A stretch of DNA of 64,000 bases from Haemaphysalis longicornis (lineage: Eukaryota; Arthropoda; Arachnida; Ixodida; Ixodidae), in contig CM023448.1 of NCBI GenBank assembly GCA_013339765.2, positions 108,336,772 through 108,400,771 of the forward strand, read 5' to 3'. Shown one piece after another: positions 1 through 11,548 of this stretch. The notes beneath the pieces are model-generated. The model had not been told where the DNA came from, searched no databases, and saw nothing but the letters and a program-made list of their open reading frames with translations. The translations under genes and the position numbers were made by a program. Position 1 is the first letter of the stretch; every line of letters begins with the position of its first letter.

Positions 1-92
1 GTGGTCAAAATTAATCCGGAGCCCTCCACTACGGTGTGCCTCGTAGCCCATGTGCAGCTTCGGTGTGTTAAACCCCACAATCAATCAATCAG
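1..92 (+). mobile_element. tRNA-derived SINE, 3' portion (Ruka-like), cut by window edge
   Basis: The sequence starts inside the conserved SINE body, with the motif GGTCAAAATTAATCC followed by a 'CCTCCACTACGG' block. It ends in a short (CAAT)n-type tail after TTAAACCCCACAATC. The same body recurs in both orientations at five other places in this window, which identifies it as a dispersed SINE. The tRNA-like head lies left of the window. Resemblance to the Ruka-type SINEs described from ticks is from memory. Confidence 0.75.
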
Positions 93-553
93 CTTTCTCT
101 TTTGTGCGGCGATCTCGCGTGTGCCGGGCAAATGTCCATCCCTTTGTACTTTACTCATTGCCACAGCACTCTGATTGTAATTGTCATCCCTATCACGACC
201 CATGAGTTATGAATGGGACCACGATTTCGCTCCTTGTAGAAGACAATGCTGGATCGTTCCACTTCTCGCGACAAGTGGAATGGGGATCAGTGGGTGCGTC
301 CAGCCGTTGCCCGTCATCATATCCGTGTTCTCCCTACTGATCTCTCCTGAGCAGAGGTTCACAAGGAACTGCTTTCGCTCTTTGTTTTTCGTGGTCTACA
401 CAAGTAGTAGTAGTGATATTCCGAGGAAAAGATGACAGCTTCGAAAGCTGCCCAGTCGTTGAGGGTTCCAGCAAGAACTGTGATAATGCAACTTGCATCC
501 GGTTTGGTTATATATAGGCACACCTTTTGTAAAATCTTTCTTTCTGCAGTGTA
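92..553. other. Gene-free stretch, nothing recognised
   Basis: Between the first SINE and the first Tigger-like element I see no conserved coding frame and no clear repeat boundary. An 84-codon open frame at 181-435 has no recognisable motif and is probably chance. Confidence 0.5.
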
Positions 554-1219
554 CCGTACTTACCCGATTCTAACGCGAACCTGATTTTCCAGGCAAAAAG
601 CCGAAAAAACTTGCACCTCCAATTGTAACATGCACGGAACTTTGTGAGCAAGAAAAACGAATGTGACAGAAACAGGCGATTTATTTCCCGAAGTAATCTC
701 ACTCATCTCACTCCTTGTCGCTCTTTCAGAGTTCCTTGTTGCTTTCCGCTGATTACAACATTTCTTCCTCGGTGCCGTCAAGCGCGTTCACGACGCCACA
801 CTTCTAAACGAACGTTCAACCATGGTCGATGGGATCGTGGCCCACGCCTCACACACCCATCCCGTGAGCTTCTCCAGAGGCGCATGCTTCAGCCAACTGC
901 TCGTTGTGAACGCATGGGTGCCGCTCGTAAGCCGTGGAAGCGGCGCACCTTCGTTGCCGCTGCTGCCATTGCTGTTACGCAAGTGGAACAAGTTGACGAT
1001 TTGTGTGAACGCCGATAGAAAAGCCTAGGCGTCTAGGCTTCCTGCGTCCGAAAAATCGTTGCTAAAAGCTTTGGCGCCATCTTGAGATGGCGATGGCAAT
1101 GGGTGGGATGAAATTTCAGCTGTTTCGGCAGTTTCGGTTTCCTATCCGATTCTAACGTGCATGCGATTTTTCGGCCTATTTTTTGGAAAAAAGTCTGTGT
1201 TAGAATTGGGCAAGTAAGG
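554..1219 (-). mobile_element. Internally deleted pogo/Tigger-like DNA transposon
   Basis: The ends are inverted: the left starts CCGTACTTACCCGATTCTAA and the right finishes TTAGAATTGGGCAAGTAAGG. TA dinucleotides at 552-553 and 1220-1221 fit the target-site duplication of Tc1/mariner/pogo elements. On the minus strand at about 790-900 a frame reads KLTGWVCEAWATIPSTMVER. After a frameshift comes VVNALDGTEEEML, the usual C-terminal signature of Tigger transposases (a helix, then 'NALDGTE' and an acidic tail). The DDE core is absent, so the copy is non-autonomous, about 666 bp long, and in reverse orientation to PEX6. Confidence 0.8.
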
Positions 1220-1221
1220 TA

Positions 1222-1820
1222 CGTTGTGCATATTCCCAAGGGGTGCCGATATATAACATGCGAGGTGCATGTCAGTCCTTGATTTTTGAAAATTCAATAT
1301 TGAAGGGCCTTCAGTGTTCTGAAATTTTGTCTTCTGCATGTAAACCCTCGAATTCTTTGGGCGGTAAAGAGGAGGCCTGGTTGTACGACCTTCCTTTCAT
1401 GGCTGGTCAGCTTGGTTCTGCACACTCCCCGTCAAGAGAATGCTTTTACAATTTAACGTTAGCTCAGGATTGCATGCGGGTTGCATTATACGACGGCTTG
1501 GGCAGAACTGAATGTCCTCGCATCATACGAGAGAGAAGCTAGCACCTTCTCTCGTTTGAAGCCCTAACCACATAGATGCGAAATCACGCGTCGCGCGAAC
1601 GTCGGCGGCGTTTGGCGACAATGCACGGGCACGCAGGAGAAGGCGAGTAACCACATGAGACCGGCGAAGTCACGCTCCAGCCACTGCGGTGGCGTGCATT
1701 GCTGGACACGTTTGTATTAACACCATGCCATCCTGTTGAAGTTATGTATGAGTAGTTATTGTCGATTGTTGAACTGCAGTTATCAGGACCTTAGCTTCAC
1801 ACACAAAAAAAGAACAAACA
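1222..1820. other. Gene-free stretch, nothing recognised
   Basis: No coding similarity is visible. A 99-codon open frame (1243-1542, +) has no motif I recognise. The stretch ends at the oligo-(TTGA) tail of the next SINE. Confidence 0.45.
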
Positions 1821-2022
1821 TTTGATTGATTGATTGATTTATTTGATTGATTGATTGATTGATTGTAGGGTTTAATGCGCCGGCGCAACGCAGGCGATGA
1901 GGCGCGCCGTAGTGGAGGGCTCTGGATTAATTTTGACCACCTGGGAATCTTTAACGTGCACCGAAATCTCGTACACACGGGCGGTTTTGCTTTTCGCCTC
2001 CATCAGAAAAGCGGCCGCCGTG
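1821..2022 (-). mobile_element. tRNA-derived SINE (Ruka-like), reverse orientation
   Basis: Read on the minus strand this has the SINE body (GCGAAAAGCAAAA, then CACGTTAAAGATTCCCAGG, then GGTCAAAATTAATCC) and a long (TCAA)n tail, which appears on the plus strand as TTGATTGATTGATTGATT. The tRNA head with its A box is missing or decayed, so the copy is 5' truncated near a 'GGCCGCC' block at 2020. Confidence 0.8.
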
Positions 2023-2819
2023 AAAAAGAACAAACAAATCACTTGGCAGTCTTTATTCATTGCTAAGCATATTTGCGGGCAAATATTGAAATGCTGCGAA
2101 ATGTATTTGAAGTCATCACTGAAGTCATCACCCTCAAATCTGAACAAGATAGGACAATAAACGAAGACGCACTTCGTACAACTTCTTTACTTGCTACTTG
2201 ATTTAAAGGGAAGGTGAAGCGGTTTTAGAATTAATAGACAAGTTGACTAGCAGCAAGTACACATTGAATAGTTCCCAGGTACGAAATATTTTCGCAATAC
2301 ATGCAACAGAAGCAGCACAATTCGCAAACAAAAGTGGCCCGATGCCCCGCCCCCATCTCGGCGTGCGATGCCGGAAGACCGAAGAGCGGAGGCGAAAACC
2401 GGCCGGAAAACATCATACCTGGACTTCCAGCCGGATCGGCCGCCTCTGCCATGCTCTTTTCGCCGTGTTTCGTGTAGATGCTCGCCACAGGAAGAATGAT
2501 ACTTGTTGTTGTTGTTGATAGCACTCATTTGTACAATTTTCGTGTTCAAAAAGTATGCACGAATGCCATACGAGGCATGCGTTACCATGCCGTATTCCTA
2601 AGCAGGATAATACCACGCCGGGATGTTTTAAAACATACGGAAGCGACAGCCGAGGTGGCTGTGCTTGATGACAGAGAATATACTACACTACGTTAGATAC
2701 TTTGTAAAAACGCTCCAATGCATTTTTCCTCTTTTTTTTTTTTTTTTTTGATGCGACGGACCCGAATGTTCACATGAGATGCTAGATTTAGGAAGGATGG
2801 TGAATACTGCTGTACTTTG

Positions 2820-3985
2820 GCCCGGGATGTTTCGTTCAGTTCCAGAAACAAAGTCACATTTGTTCAGGAAATACCTGTTTCGTTAAACGCATCGCTTTTC
2901 TTTCCCTGCTGGGCTTAGAACAGTGTTCACAAACCCAATTTTTGGCGAAACTAAAACAAGGTGCCAATCCTGATAGTTTGTGCGGGATAAGTACCGTTGT
3001 GCAGAGTTTTACAGTGACGTGTCCAAGACTACAACTTCTGTGGCTTGTGCTGAGCATGGGCCAAACTTTCGTGCCAGTAAAACAATGACCTTTTGTAGCA
3101 GTATATTCACAGTGGAAGCATACGGTATTTTAATGGTATGAAATCACATAGTCCAACATCAAATCGTAAAATCCATCGTGTACACAGACTCTCTTAACGT
3201 TGTACGTGCACTTGCATCCATAAAGCGTTCTAAAAACTTTGTCATCAATAATAAGGCTATCATGTCTGCATATGCATCAAACCTTCAAATAACTTTCTGT
3301 TGGGTTCCAGGCCACTCTGGAATTGCCGGGAACGAAACCGCAGATCGAATGGCCACTGCTGCTACACTCTTGAATACAATGGACATAGCAACAGTGCCAT
3401 ACACAGACATGAAGCCACACATCAGACACCAACTTCGCAACAGATGGCAAACATACTGGAGTGAACAAACAGATAACAAGTTACACGTTATAAAACCACG
3501 CTTGGGACCATACACCACTGACACACGCAACAGATACACAGAAGTTGCCCTTGCTAGGTTACGGATAGGGCACACACATGTCACACACTCGTATCTCCTC
3601 ACGGGGTCTTCAAGACCTCTGTGTGGCAGGTGTGGAGAGGCCCTGTCCGTAGTTCACATACTCATTCAATGCAAAGCACTTCACACAACACAACGCAAAC
3701 ACTCCCCACAACTGTACAGACTACACATCCCGTTACACCCAGCTCTTTTCTGTCTCACGATCCCATGTTTTCTATCAAGTGCAGTTTTAAATATTTAGAA
3801 GAAGTTGAATTTTTAGACCTAATCTCATACCACGCATGATCACTCCCTGGCCCTATACACCAGCCATGCTCATTGTCGTTTTCTGGCTTTACTTTTGTTT
3901 TTGCTGACCTATCTCAGTGTTTACGGTTTCAGCTCTCATATATAACCATTGTTTCGGCGCTCTTTGCCCTCAGTTGGCCTTGTGC
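2820..3985 (+). mobile_element. 5'-truncated non-LTR retrotransposon (RNase H domain and 3' end)
   Basis: The conceptual reading resembles the RNase H domain at the end of I/Jockey-like LINE polyproteins. The order is a 'FYSDVSK' strand with the first Asp (about 3010), 'FTVEAYGIL' with the Glu (about 3110), YTDSLNVVRAL with the second Asp (3181) and WVPGHSGIAGNETAD with the final Asp (3301-3345). The usual cysteine-bearing tail follows (RLRIGHTHVTHSYLL, then CGRCGEALSVVHILIQC). The frame is open from 3178 to 3798 but disrupted upstream. No reverse transcriptase is present, as expected for 5' truncation. The 3' end is near a GCCATTAACATC motif at about 3980. Confidence 0.8.
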
Positions 3986-4188
3986 CATTAACATCCAACC
4001 ATCATCGTTATCAATCCTCATGGAAGTTCTCTCCTGGAATAGATAAACAGTATTCCTACAAAGTGAAAGCACCAAGACCACCAGATTACTTATTTTGCAA
4101 GTATACATGCCACGAGAAGGTAATATTTGTCTGGAAGGAAAAAACACCGCTCCTAACCACCACCGTACCATAATTTGGGAGTGACCAA

Positions 4189-4202
4189 GGGGGGGGGGGG
4201 GG
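4189..4202 (+). repeat. Poly-G tract
   Basis: A run of 14 G interrupts otherwise unremarkable sequence between the LINE end and the next Tigger-like element. It is a likely site of length polymorphism. Confidence 0.9.
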
Positions 4203-4367
4203 CCTAATTCTTCGCCCAAGATTTCGTGTGCCTGCATATTATAGCCTGGCAAGCACTTGTCGCCGCTGAACCTCATGTGTGCTCCAGCGATAGTCGTTGA
4301 TATATATATAATGATGAGACTAAAAAATGTAGGAGCGAAGAGTAAATATACGGCCTTTATCCGACTA

Positions 4368-5956
4368 CAGTTAAACCTCGATATAACGAAGTCATACTTG
4401 GGGCCGCAAATTTCGTTAAATCGAGAATTTCGTAAAATCGAGGTTTCGATTTTACAGTTCATTTAACCAGTTATTGGGGTTTTAACACTTTGGCCCTCGC
4501 CAGGCAACAACTGCTATGTAGTTACCTCTCCAATTAAACCGAAATTTGTACTAAAACTGGCCGCGAAAATTGTGTGAATTTCAACACTTGGGCAATGGAA
4601 TTCGGATAGCCGACGGTAGTTCATGCGTCATCGTAAAACCGGTGCTTTTTCCGCAACGCCTCATTAAATATGATAGCAGACTAGGTTTCCACTTTCTTTT
4701 TTCATTTCGGTCCCTACTAAATGCCGCTGTTAGTCAATTGAACCCGTGTCCATGTCCCGTGAACTTCACCCCTGCCGAGGTGCTCGTTCGAAGTTACGCC
4801 TCTTTTCGTCCATTCAGTGGTAGGCTTAGGCGCGGCGGGCCAACAGCGGAAGGCTACTATGAAACTTTCGAAAGACTTTTTTCATGTACAAAGGCTCCGC
4901 AGTATGGGCGCTTGGATTGCCAACCACAACACTCGAGCTAAAGCAATGATTGCGAGTTGAGCGGAAGTACCACGCGGACCGTTCACCTTTTGTGGAGCAG
5001 CGCTTACGTGCTCCGGAAAGCGGAAAGCTTACATTAAAATCTTCGGCCAAATTCGATTAAGCAATTACTTTTATGCCCACTGAGCCCTTACGAAACTGAT
5101 TTCTCCGCACCGCAGCTGTCTAATGAACGCTGGTGAAACGAAGATGACCACGTTCAAAGAGAGCAATTATTGCACCAGCACTCGATGTTCAAGCCGTAGT
5201 GAAGCAAGTCCTGTAACAGTGCTGGCGTTCTTGACAGGCGGGGCTTTACGTGACGCTCGTATGCTGACAGCGCTAACAAGGTCTGTAACATTCGTGGCAC
5301 CTGCGTGCCTCCGCAGAACATCGATGGCATCCATCACACTTCGGTGGCTGCAGTTCCACCGAACTTCCTCAGGCTCTTGTTCTGCGAAACTTTTCTTCCT
5401 CTTGGAGTGCTCATGCTGCTGACAAGACTCACCTAACAGATGCCACTGAACCAAATATTACTTGGTTATCAGCGAGCACAACCTAGAGCAGCAGCACCGT
5501 GAGCAATGACGCGTAGAAAAAAAAGTTTGAAGTAGGCTTCGGTAGCCTAAGCATAGAGGGCGCTGGCGTAGGCAACGATGGAGACGTCAAATAGTGGCGC
5601 ACTATTAACCCGTCTATGACCGCTAGCGGTTTGTGCAGCTTCGTTTCTTCGATTTTAATTGTTGTTAACCGTAGATTTCACCCGCTTTTCTTTCATTTTA
5701 GCTTCAAGAGGTCAATTTCTGAGTACTGAATTTTTTCAACGTAGGGCCTGAGAGGCAAAATAAAACGTGCCTCGACCGGAATTTCGTTCTTCCTTTCTTG
5801 CCGTGACTTCGTTAAATCGAAAGCGCCGCACAAAATTACTTCGTAAAATCGAGACAAAAATACATGCATTTAGCAAAATTTTGTTCGAAAACTTGAAAAA
5901 ATTCGTTATATCGCGAATTTCGTTAAATCGAGGTTCGTTATATCGAGGTTCAACTG
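4368..5956 (-). mobile_element. Pogo/Tigger-like DNA transposon with TA duplication
   Basis: The left end is CAGTTAAACCTCGATATAAC and the right end is GTTATATCGAGGTTCAACTG, an almost perfect terminal inverted repeat. Both sides show TA (4366-4367 and 5957-5958). Subterminal blocks of 'TTCGTTAAATCGAG' repeat inside both ends, a common arrangement in this class. The total is 1,589 bp. A minus-strand frame at 5167-5454 (with DAIDVLRRHAG) could be the acidic C-terminal part of a Tigger transposase, but the DDD core is not recognisable, so this copy is degraded. Confidence 0.8.
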
Positions 5957-5959
5957 TAG

Positions 5960-7010
5960 TGCGGTAAATGCTTAAATCTGGAAATGCTGAAACAGGCCAA
6001 CGATATATTATCACAAACGTTTGGTGATTGTTACCTAAAGTAATGACATAACTACAACCTTGTCCGACTGGGCGGTTAATTATAACGAATTGGCCGTAAT
6101 ATTGTAGCAGAACGCGCAACGCACGCGCGAAAATCAAGCCCATCTAGAGCTGATAATGCTGCAGAGGCACCAGTATGCTACAATGTTTTCAGAATAAATG
6201 CAATTCAAGCAGTAAGACGCCACTCATCGAAGTGCAGCCAACGATCGCGGAGGCGCCTTAGCGCCGCTGCCCAAATGCGCGCGCGCGTGTGGGTGTGTGT
6301 GTATGGGGATGAGTAAGGGGGTGGGGTGGGCGACAACGAACAAAGGAAATTCGGAAGCAGAGTCCGCTTGTTGGTTTATGCGTGTAACGGTAACATATGT
6401 CTCGCATATACGTTTACAGCGCATGAACGCTATATTTTCGCGCAGTGCACGTACGTGCTTTTCGCTGGTACATTGTTTATAAAACCCCGCTTAATCTTGG
6501 GCATAAATGGTTTCGTATATAGTAACAAACAGTTCAGGCAGTACCTAATATTAGCATAAGGAATAGAAACCCCTATGCTGGTTGCCCAGTTCAGAAATAT
6601 TCTGACGGAACCCTCCAGCCGACGCCACAGTCACTGCTTTGTGGTTCTCAGTCGTGTAAAGCAAATTCATGCTCTAAGATACTTGAGCCAACAGCACAGG
6701 AAGTTGTAAAATAAGCTTGCAGTCATGTGCGAACATTAAACTGCAAGCTAAATTGCCGAAAAGGCAAGCGCCGCTGCCGTGCGATCGTTTCCAATGCTTC
6801 CGACAACCCGCGCGGCCGAAGGGTGTCCTCCTTTGACGTCATGACGGGCGCAACCAATCAGAGGCGTCAAAGACGAAGAGCACGCGTCTTTCAAACAGGA
6901 CCGTGCATTTTGCAAGATAAATGCCAGTTGGACTCATTTACGATAAAATTCAATGTGATATTCGGAGTCAGCGCGCAAGAAACTATATAAACGTGCCTCT
7001 AACTCAATTT
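5960..7010. other. Gene-free stretch, right arm of candidate TTAA element
   Basis: No coding similarity is seen. It contains a GT-rich run (6283-6303) and GC-rich stretches around 6770-6900. The right TTAA-type terminus follows at 7022-7040. Confidence 0.4.
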
Positions 7011-7214
7011 TTTTTGGAAAGCGCTTCAGCTTCCCTTTAACCTTCATGTTATGTACTGACCGCAGCTTCATGAATTCAAAGTGTAAGCAAAACAAATTTC
7101 AGCGCTGCCTTGATACTAAGGTTACGGTCGAACGTCATTTGTAGGTAAAAAGGCAAGGTACTCTGGCACCCTTTGTTTACCCTGTGAAAAGAAAAAAAGC
7201 TGATCAGAAGCGCA

Positions 7215-7312
7215 CCAAAAAAAAAAGGCCAGGTTTTGCCGAGATTCGAACCATGGACTTTCAAAACAAAACCCAAGGACCCAACCGCTTGACCATGCCA
7301 GGAGACGGGGCG
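7215..7312 (-). mobile_element. tRNA-derived SINE head or tRNA pseudogene
   Basis: On the minus strand an A-box-like TGGTCAAGCGGTTGGG is followed about 45 bases later by a near-perfect B box, GGTTCGAATCTCGGC. A T-rich run comes next (A-rich on the plus strand, 7218-7227). Spacing and motifs suit an internal RNA polymerase III promoter. The sequence between the boxes does not fold as a clean cloverleaf and the acceptor arms do not pair, so I call a SINE head or pseudogene, not a functional tRNA gene. Confidence 0.5.
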
Positions 7313-7439
7313 AGGGGCAAAAAATTCGGAATACTAATTGAGGCTGCCAGTGAATGTTGTCCGGTGTGTTTTGTTTTGGTCGCATTTGAAATATTTGAGC
7401 AGTGATGACACTTGTTTCTTAAGCACTGATCTTGGAGCT

Positions 7440-7735
7440 GAGGACAGTTATCCTAGTCCTACAAGCAATGTAACCACAGCTCCCTTATTTGAGTCAAAAA
7501 AAGCTATCGCACATCCCCGGTCTCCCCTACGCAAGCCACGGTAGCCACAAATGGAATGGAATGCGCTGCTAGCATTCTGGCATTGATAACGCTTGCTCGT
7601 GACTCACCGATCTTGCGCACAAGCCCCATCATGATAATACTACAAGCGATGTATCCAGAGCTCCGTTATTTAACTCACAAAAATCTGTCGCAAATCCCCG
7701 ATCTCCCTGATGAAAGCCAAACAAGCCACAAATGA
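7440..7735. repeat. Two-unit tandem duplication, period about 182 bp
   Basis: The block TACAAGCAATGTAACCACAG...CCCCGGTCTCCC near 7460 recurs near 7642 as TACAAGCGATGTATCCAGAG...CCCCGATCTCCC with scattered substitutions. The divergence indicates an old duplication. No coding function is apparent. Confidence 0.6.
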
Positions 7736-7739
7736 ATCA

Positions 7740-10573
7740 GCGCTTTAGAACAGAAATAGTGAAATAGCTTGTAATTTGTATCAAGGCAACCGATTACCGT
7801 GACTTAAAAAGAAACTGATTGTTTTCTGCTGAAAGGAATGACCCCAAATCATGAGAAGGACAGGAAACCCGGTTGCTGCTGCCCGCTTTAACAGTGGCCA
7901 GGCGGCAGCTGCCGATACTTTCTCGCGCTGCGTCGACGCCGATATTTGGCGAGCATAGACACTGGCACTGCTCGCGCGTCAGCTCGCGTCGCTTTGCATT
8001 TTTGGTGGCACGCGCTGATGCGGGAAAACGTAGAAAGTACGCTGCATGTGGTTGGGCCCTGACACTGCTTTCTTCACTGCCTTGTCCTACGTTCATTCTT
8101 CTTTTCCTTCCATAGCCATGCTCCACCACAGCTGTGTTCCCCATGTCTCAAAGATGAACTGTGCTGAAACTCCAGGATGAAATAAAAACGAGCACAGATA
8201 TGCAAGGCTAGAAATGTGAGAACACAGCAAATTTAGCTGCTACACAGTTTTAGTGGAGGATGTCATTTTGAAGGGTGTGAGGACGGTTAGTCAGTGAACT
8301 CCACCCCCCACTAGCCTCTAAATATAGAGGGTTGGTGGTGAGGCTGTTGTTAATCGAAGTTTCTCGAAACTGCATTAGCAGCAGCATTTGCAGCACTCAA
8401 AAACGTTCAAAACATCACGTCGTGTGTAGTGCTCCCACAGTATTATTGTGGTTGCGGTAAAGTCCTATCAAAGTGATTTGGGGGTGAGGTTTTTTTTTTT
8501 TTTTTTTTAGCATAAACTATTGTGAGCAGAACATTACTAAAAGTCTGGCACATGTGCTGCACCTGTACCCTTGAAAATGCTCCGATTTGGACCTTGAAAG
8601 CTCTTGAGAACCCTTGTATTCTCACCTCCGAATCCAGTACGAACTCTGCATCTATGTTGTCCAGTATGTGTTCTGAAAGGGAAACAACCCATGATGTAGG
8701 GGGCCAAAAAGGACAGGGAACTCTGGAGAGAGGGTTTTTTCGGTGTTAAAAGAAGAAAGAGGTAGAAATTTTTGGGAGAGGCCTTCCTCCTGGAGTGTAC
8801 ACAAAGGGAGTGTTGATGATGATGATCGTTTAGGCAGCTAAGCTCCTCATGTTGAGTGCACAGCTACGTGGTTTAGCTGCCCATTGCTCTACCATCCAAA
8901 GCCTTGCTGCAAACAAAAATGCAGATTCTCTAGTGCACTTTTTGCCGCCTTCTACCTTTTTTTTTTTTTTTTTTGTAATCGTGACAAAGTCATCTCTCGA
9001 CTTGTATGTGTCACTCTACCAACTAAAGTGTTTATCGTCGTCAAACACAGTATCAGGGGGGTTCGTTTCTTGGGGGTAGCGCTTTCTTCCCTGCAAAGAG
9101 TCGTTCTTCCCAGAAGAGCCGTTTTTGCATGTGGATATTAATGGAAGTTGCTGGGCAGCTCCAATCAATCCTAGGCCACGTACAGCAGTGTGCACTCAAA
9201 GGTCAGGTGTAGTTTCGATCTACTCCGCCCTCTCTCCTTCTCCTGCATCCTTGAATGCCCGCTCAAGTAGTGACACAGGTTCTCTCAAGAGACTGTCGGA
9301 GGTTTGTGGTAATGTTTTACTGTAGAACATACGCTGTGGGCTAGTGTATGGGATGACAGGGCACCCCGACTGGCTACACTAGAGTAAGAACTAGTAGTAA
9401 GCTGTACTAGCCACGCTGAAAAACCAGAAGATTCGTGCACTGGTTTGAGACTCCACCCTTCAGCAAGGAAGTTGTGGCTTTATTGCCAGGTAAGTGCAGG
9501 CAATGTACCAAAGATGCCACCGTTGCTCACAGCGGAGTCAGACGCCCTGCTTGCTCGCTATGCTGTTATGACGGAGACTCGGGTATCCGTCACCTTGACT
9601 GCTGGGAAAACGTACCCCGACAAACCAAGCCCAACGAAATCTCCAAGAAGGGTCCCTGTGTATGCACCATGTGAGTCTGAACTCGCCTTACTGGAGAGAG
9701 AGAAAAACTTTTATTGAGGTGCGCGCTTGCTCATTGCTGAGCTGGGGATGCGCCGGGGGGTATTTTCGGCGGGCGAGGCGGTAATGTGGGAGTATGTCAT
9801 GATACCTAATTAGGCGGTCTCTGGCGGATCGGGCCCCATGGTAAGGAACTCGGCTGGCTCCCGCTCGGATTGTGAATCCTCGAGCCGCGTCATGGGCCGC
9901 CTCGTTACCCCCGTGGGAAAAGGGGTTTTTCTGTGACAGAGGGGGCTGACCTGGTGATCAATGAGAGTCCGTCCTCCGGTGTCCTCATTCACAAGTCGCG
10001 TGGCATCGCGGGTACTGCTTAAGCACGGCCAGCCTGGGAGCTTGCATGTACATGACCTCGCCGGTGGCCAAGATGGCCCAATCACATGTGCGAACACAGC
10101 ATGCATTCCCTCAGGCCCCGACATGTGGGGCCCTAAAAGGCTCCCACAACACCTGGCTGCATGCGGAAATTTGTCCGTGCATAAATGCGTCACGATGCAT
10201 TGGCGTCGCAAGCCGTTCCTCACAGGCGAGAGGGACCCTGTTTTTGTGAGTGTCAAATTAATCGACCGCGGAGTAGTACGATAGGCTGTTATTGCTTTTT
10301 TTTTTAGCAGAATCGTCATGCCTCTCCTACTCGGGGATGGAGATATGTCAGCAGAGTGAGAAGAAGCTTGTACTATGACATCACTACACTTCAAGGTCAT
10401 CATGATGAACAACAGTTCATCATGACTAAAAGGCATGAATATTTGTCCATGCGTCGGATGATTGGCCGAGGTGGCTGCCTCAGGACAGACAGCTGTCTTT
10501 AGTCTCTCCCCCCCACTTCCCCTTGCTCTTCTCCCACCTAATGACGTGTGCTGTCGCCCTCTACTGCACACAG
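7740..10573. other. Non-coding stretch left of first recognised PEX6 exon
   Basis: This may be a PEX6 intron or the gene's 5' flank. It holds T-rich runs (8490-8509, 8958-8975) and two strong splice-donor look-alikes (GTAAGT at 9490 and GTGAGT at 9671). A possible reverse-oriented repeat starts near 9690: its minus-strand tail reads CAATAAAAGTTTTTCTC, a polyadenylation-like end. I cannot assign a protein to the long minus-strand open frame at 9810-10571. Confidence 0.4.
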
Positions 10574-10710
10574 GTGGCCCCGGGTGGCCGGCAGCCCCCA
10601 GCTCCCCCCGACACTGCCGGCGAGTTCAGCTTGGCCCTGGTGCGGAGTCCCACGTACAGTGCGAGCATCGAGTGCCAGCCCCTGCTGGAAGCACACTTCC
10701 GGAGGCCCCG
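10574..10710 (+). CDS. PEX6: PEX6 exon a (end of N-terminal half)
   Basis: PEX6 encodes a peroxisome biogenesis AAA+ ATPase. With PEX1 it extracts ubiquitinated receptor PEX5 from the peroxisomal membrane. This 137-bp exon follows a long pyrimidine tract and a CACACAG acceptor and ends at CCCCG|GTGAGG. It is read in phase 0 and leaves two bases. The translation contains FSLALVRSPTYSASIE and EAHFRRPR. These align with the stretch of animal PEX6 that precedes the D1 ATPase ('...IVSSPPYN...' and '...RHFETPR' in the human protein, from memory). The first residues are Pro/Gly-rich and less certain. It is GC-rich, unlike the flanking introns. Confidence 0.8.
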
Positions 10711-11314
10711 GTGAGGGGGAGGGGGGTATACCAGCCGCCCTCGGTTCGTTCGTGTCTCCGACCCACATCGTTCGGCGCCAAAGCAAAAGGGATTTGAGAA
10801 AGAGTTCATGGTGGCCTTGTCACTTGAGTAATGGGCACAGTTAATTAAACCTCGATGTTACAGAGTTGTTGGAATCGGTGCTTTGCTTCGTTGCATTGAA
10901 GGTTCATTCAACTTGCATACTCCCATGCGAACCATTTATTTGTACAATGCACCAGCTACAGGTAGGTGAACACCCTTCTTCTTGAATTGCTCTCACGCAC
11001 ACCTTTGAAAGATTGCTTTTAAACACCTAGCTAAAAACAGTGAAGCAAAATGAGTAAAAGGGCAATCATCTTTTGCACAGTAGTAACTTGCACAATGCAG
11101 ACTTAGCCAATCCATGATTCACTCGTTTTCTAATGGCTGTCAGCAAGAGTTGATACGTGTAGAAATCCCAGGCCTGTCTGGTCACATGTGTGGGTAATCT
11201 TTTACGAATCGGAGAGGTACTGAAACTCTGGCAGATAACAGGCAATGCCTGTTCTGCTGCTCTCAGCATAGGAAAATCTCTGTTCTGTGGCTGGACTGAG
11301 TGGCTGTACATGCC

Positions 11315-11378
11315 GCTCTACCCCCCCCCCCCCCCATCTCTCCCTCTCTCTCTATCTCCCTATCTCTCTTTCTCCTCT
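11315..11378 (+). repeat. Poly-C and CT-rich microsatellite
   Basis: A run of C (about 11321-11335) passes into TCTCCCTCTCTCTCTATCTC and similar units. It is simple sequence within PEX6 intron 1. Confidence 0.85.
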
Positions 11379-11548
11379 TAAAAATTGTCTGAGGGGAGGC
11401 CTTCTAATGAGTGTGAGAAGAAAGTTGATAGCAAACCACAAATGGAACATGCGCGATGGTGTCACATGTGAGTTGGGTAGAGTCTGTGGTTCAGCAGATA
11501 AGTTGTCTGCGGCCCCGAGAAAATCCCCCGCAAGGATACAGTGTACAA

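Larger units (their letters stand above)
2207..7036. mobile_element. Candidate TTAA-flanked element, heavily interrupted
   Basis: The left end at 2203-2221 reads TTAA then AGGGAAGGTGAAGCG. The right end at 7022-7040 reads CGCTTCAGCTTCCCT then TTAA. The two ends are inverted copies differing at one base. They bracket 4.8 kb that contains a LINE fragment (2820-3985) and a complete Tigger-like element (4368-5956). Taken out, about 2 kb remains. This may be one TTAA-inserting element with later insertions, or two unrelated ends of the same family. No transposase of its own is recognisable. Confidence 0.45.

Noticed and set aside
3178..3798. 206-codon plus-strand frame as a host gene
   Set aside because: Its RNase H motifs and Cys-rich tail identify it as the end of a non-LTR retrotransposon polyprotein, truncated at the 5' side.
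8440..8640. Fragment of the CCTTGAAAACCC hAT-like family (CCCTTGAAAATGC, GAGAACCCTTG)
   Set aside because: Only short partial matches and no terminus; could be chance in T/C-biased sequence.
9810..10571. 253-codon open frame on the minus strand
   Set aside because: It overlaps the PEX6 splice acceptor tract, has no recognisable domain, and its Pro/Arg/Ser-rich composition reflects GC-rich antisense sequence.
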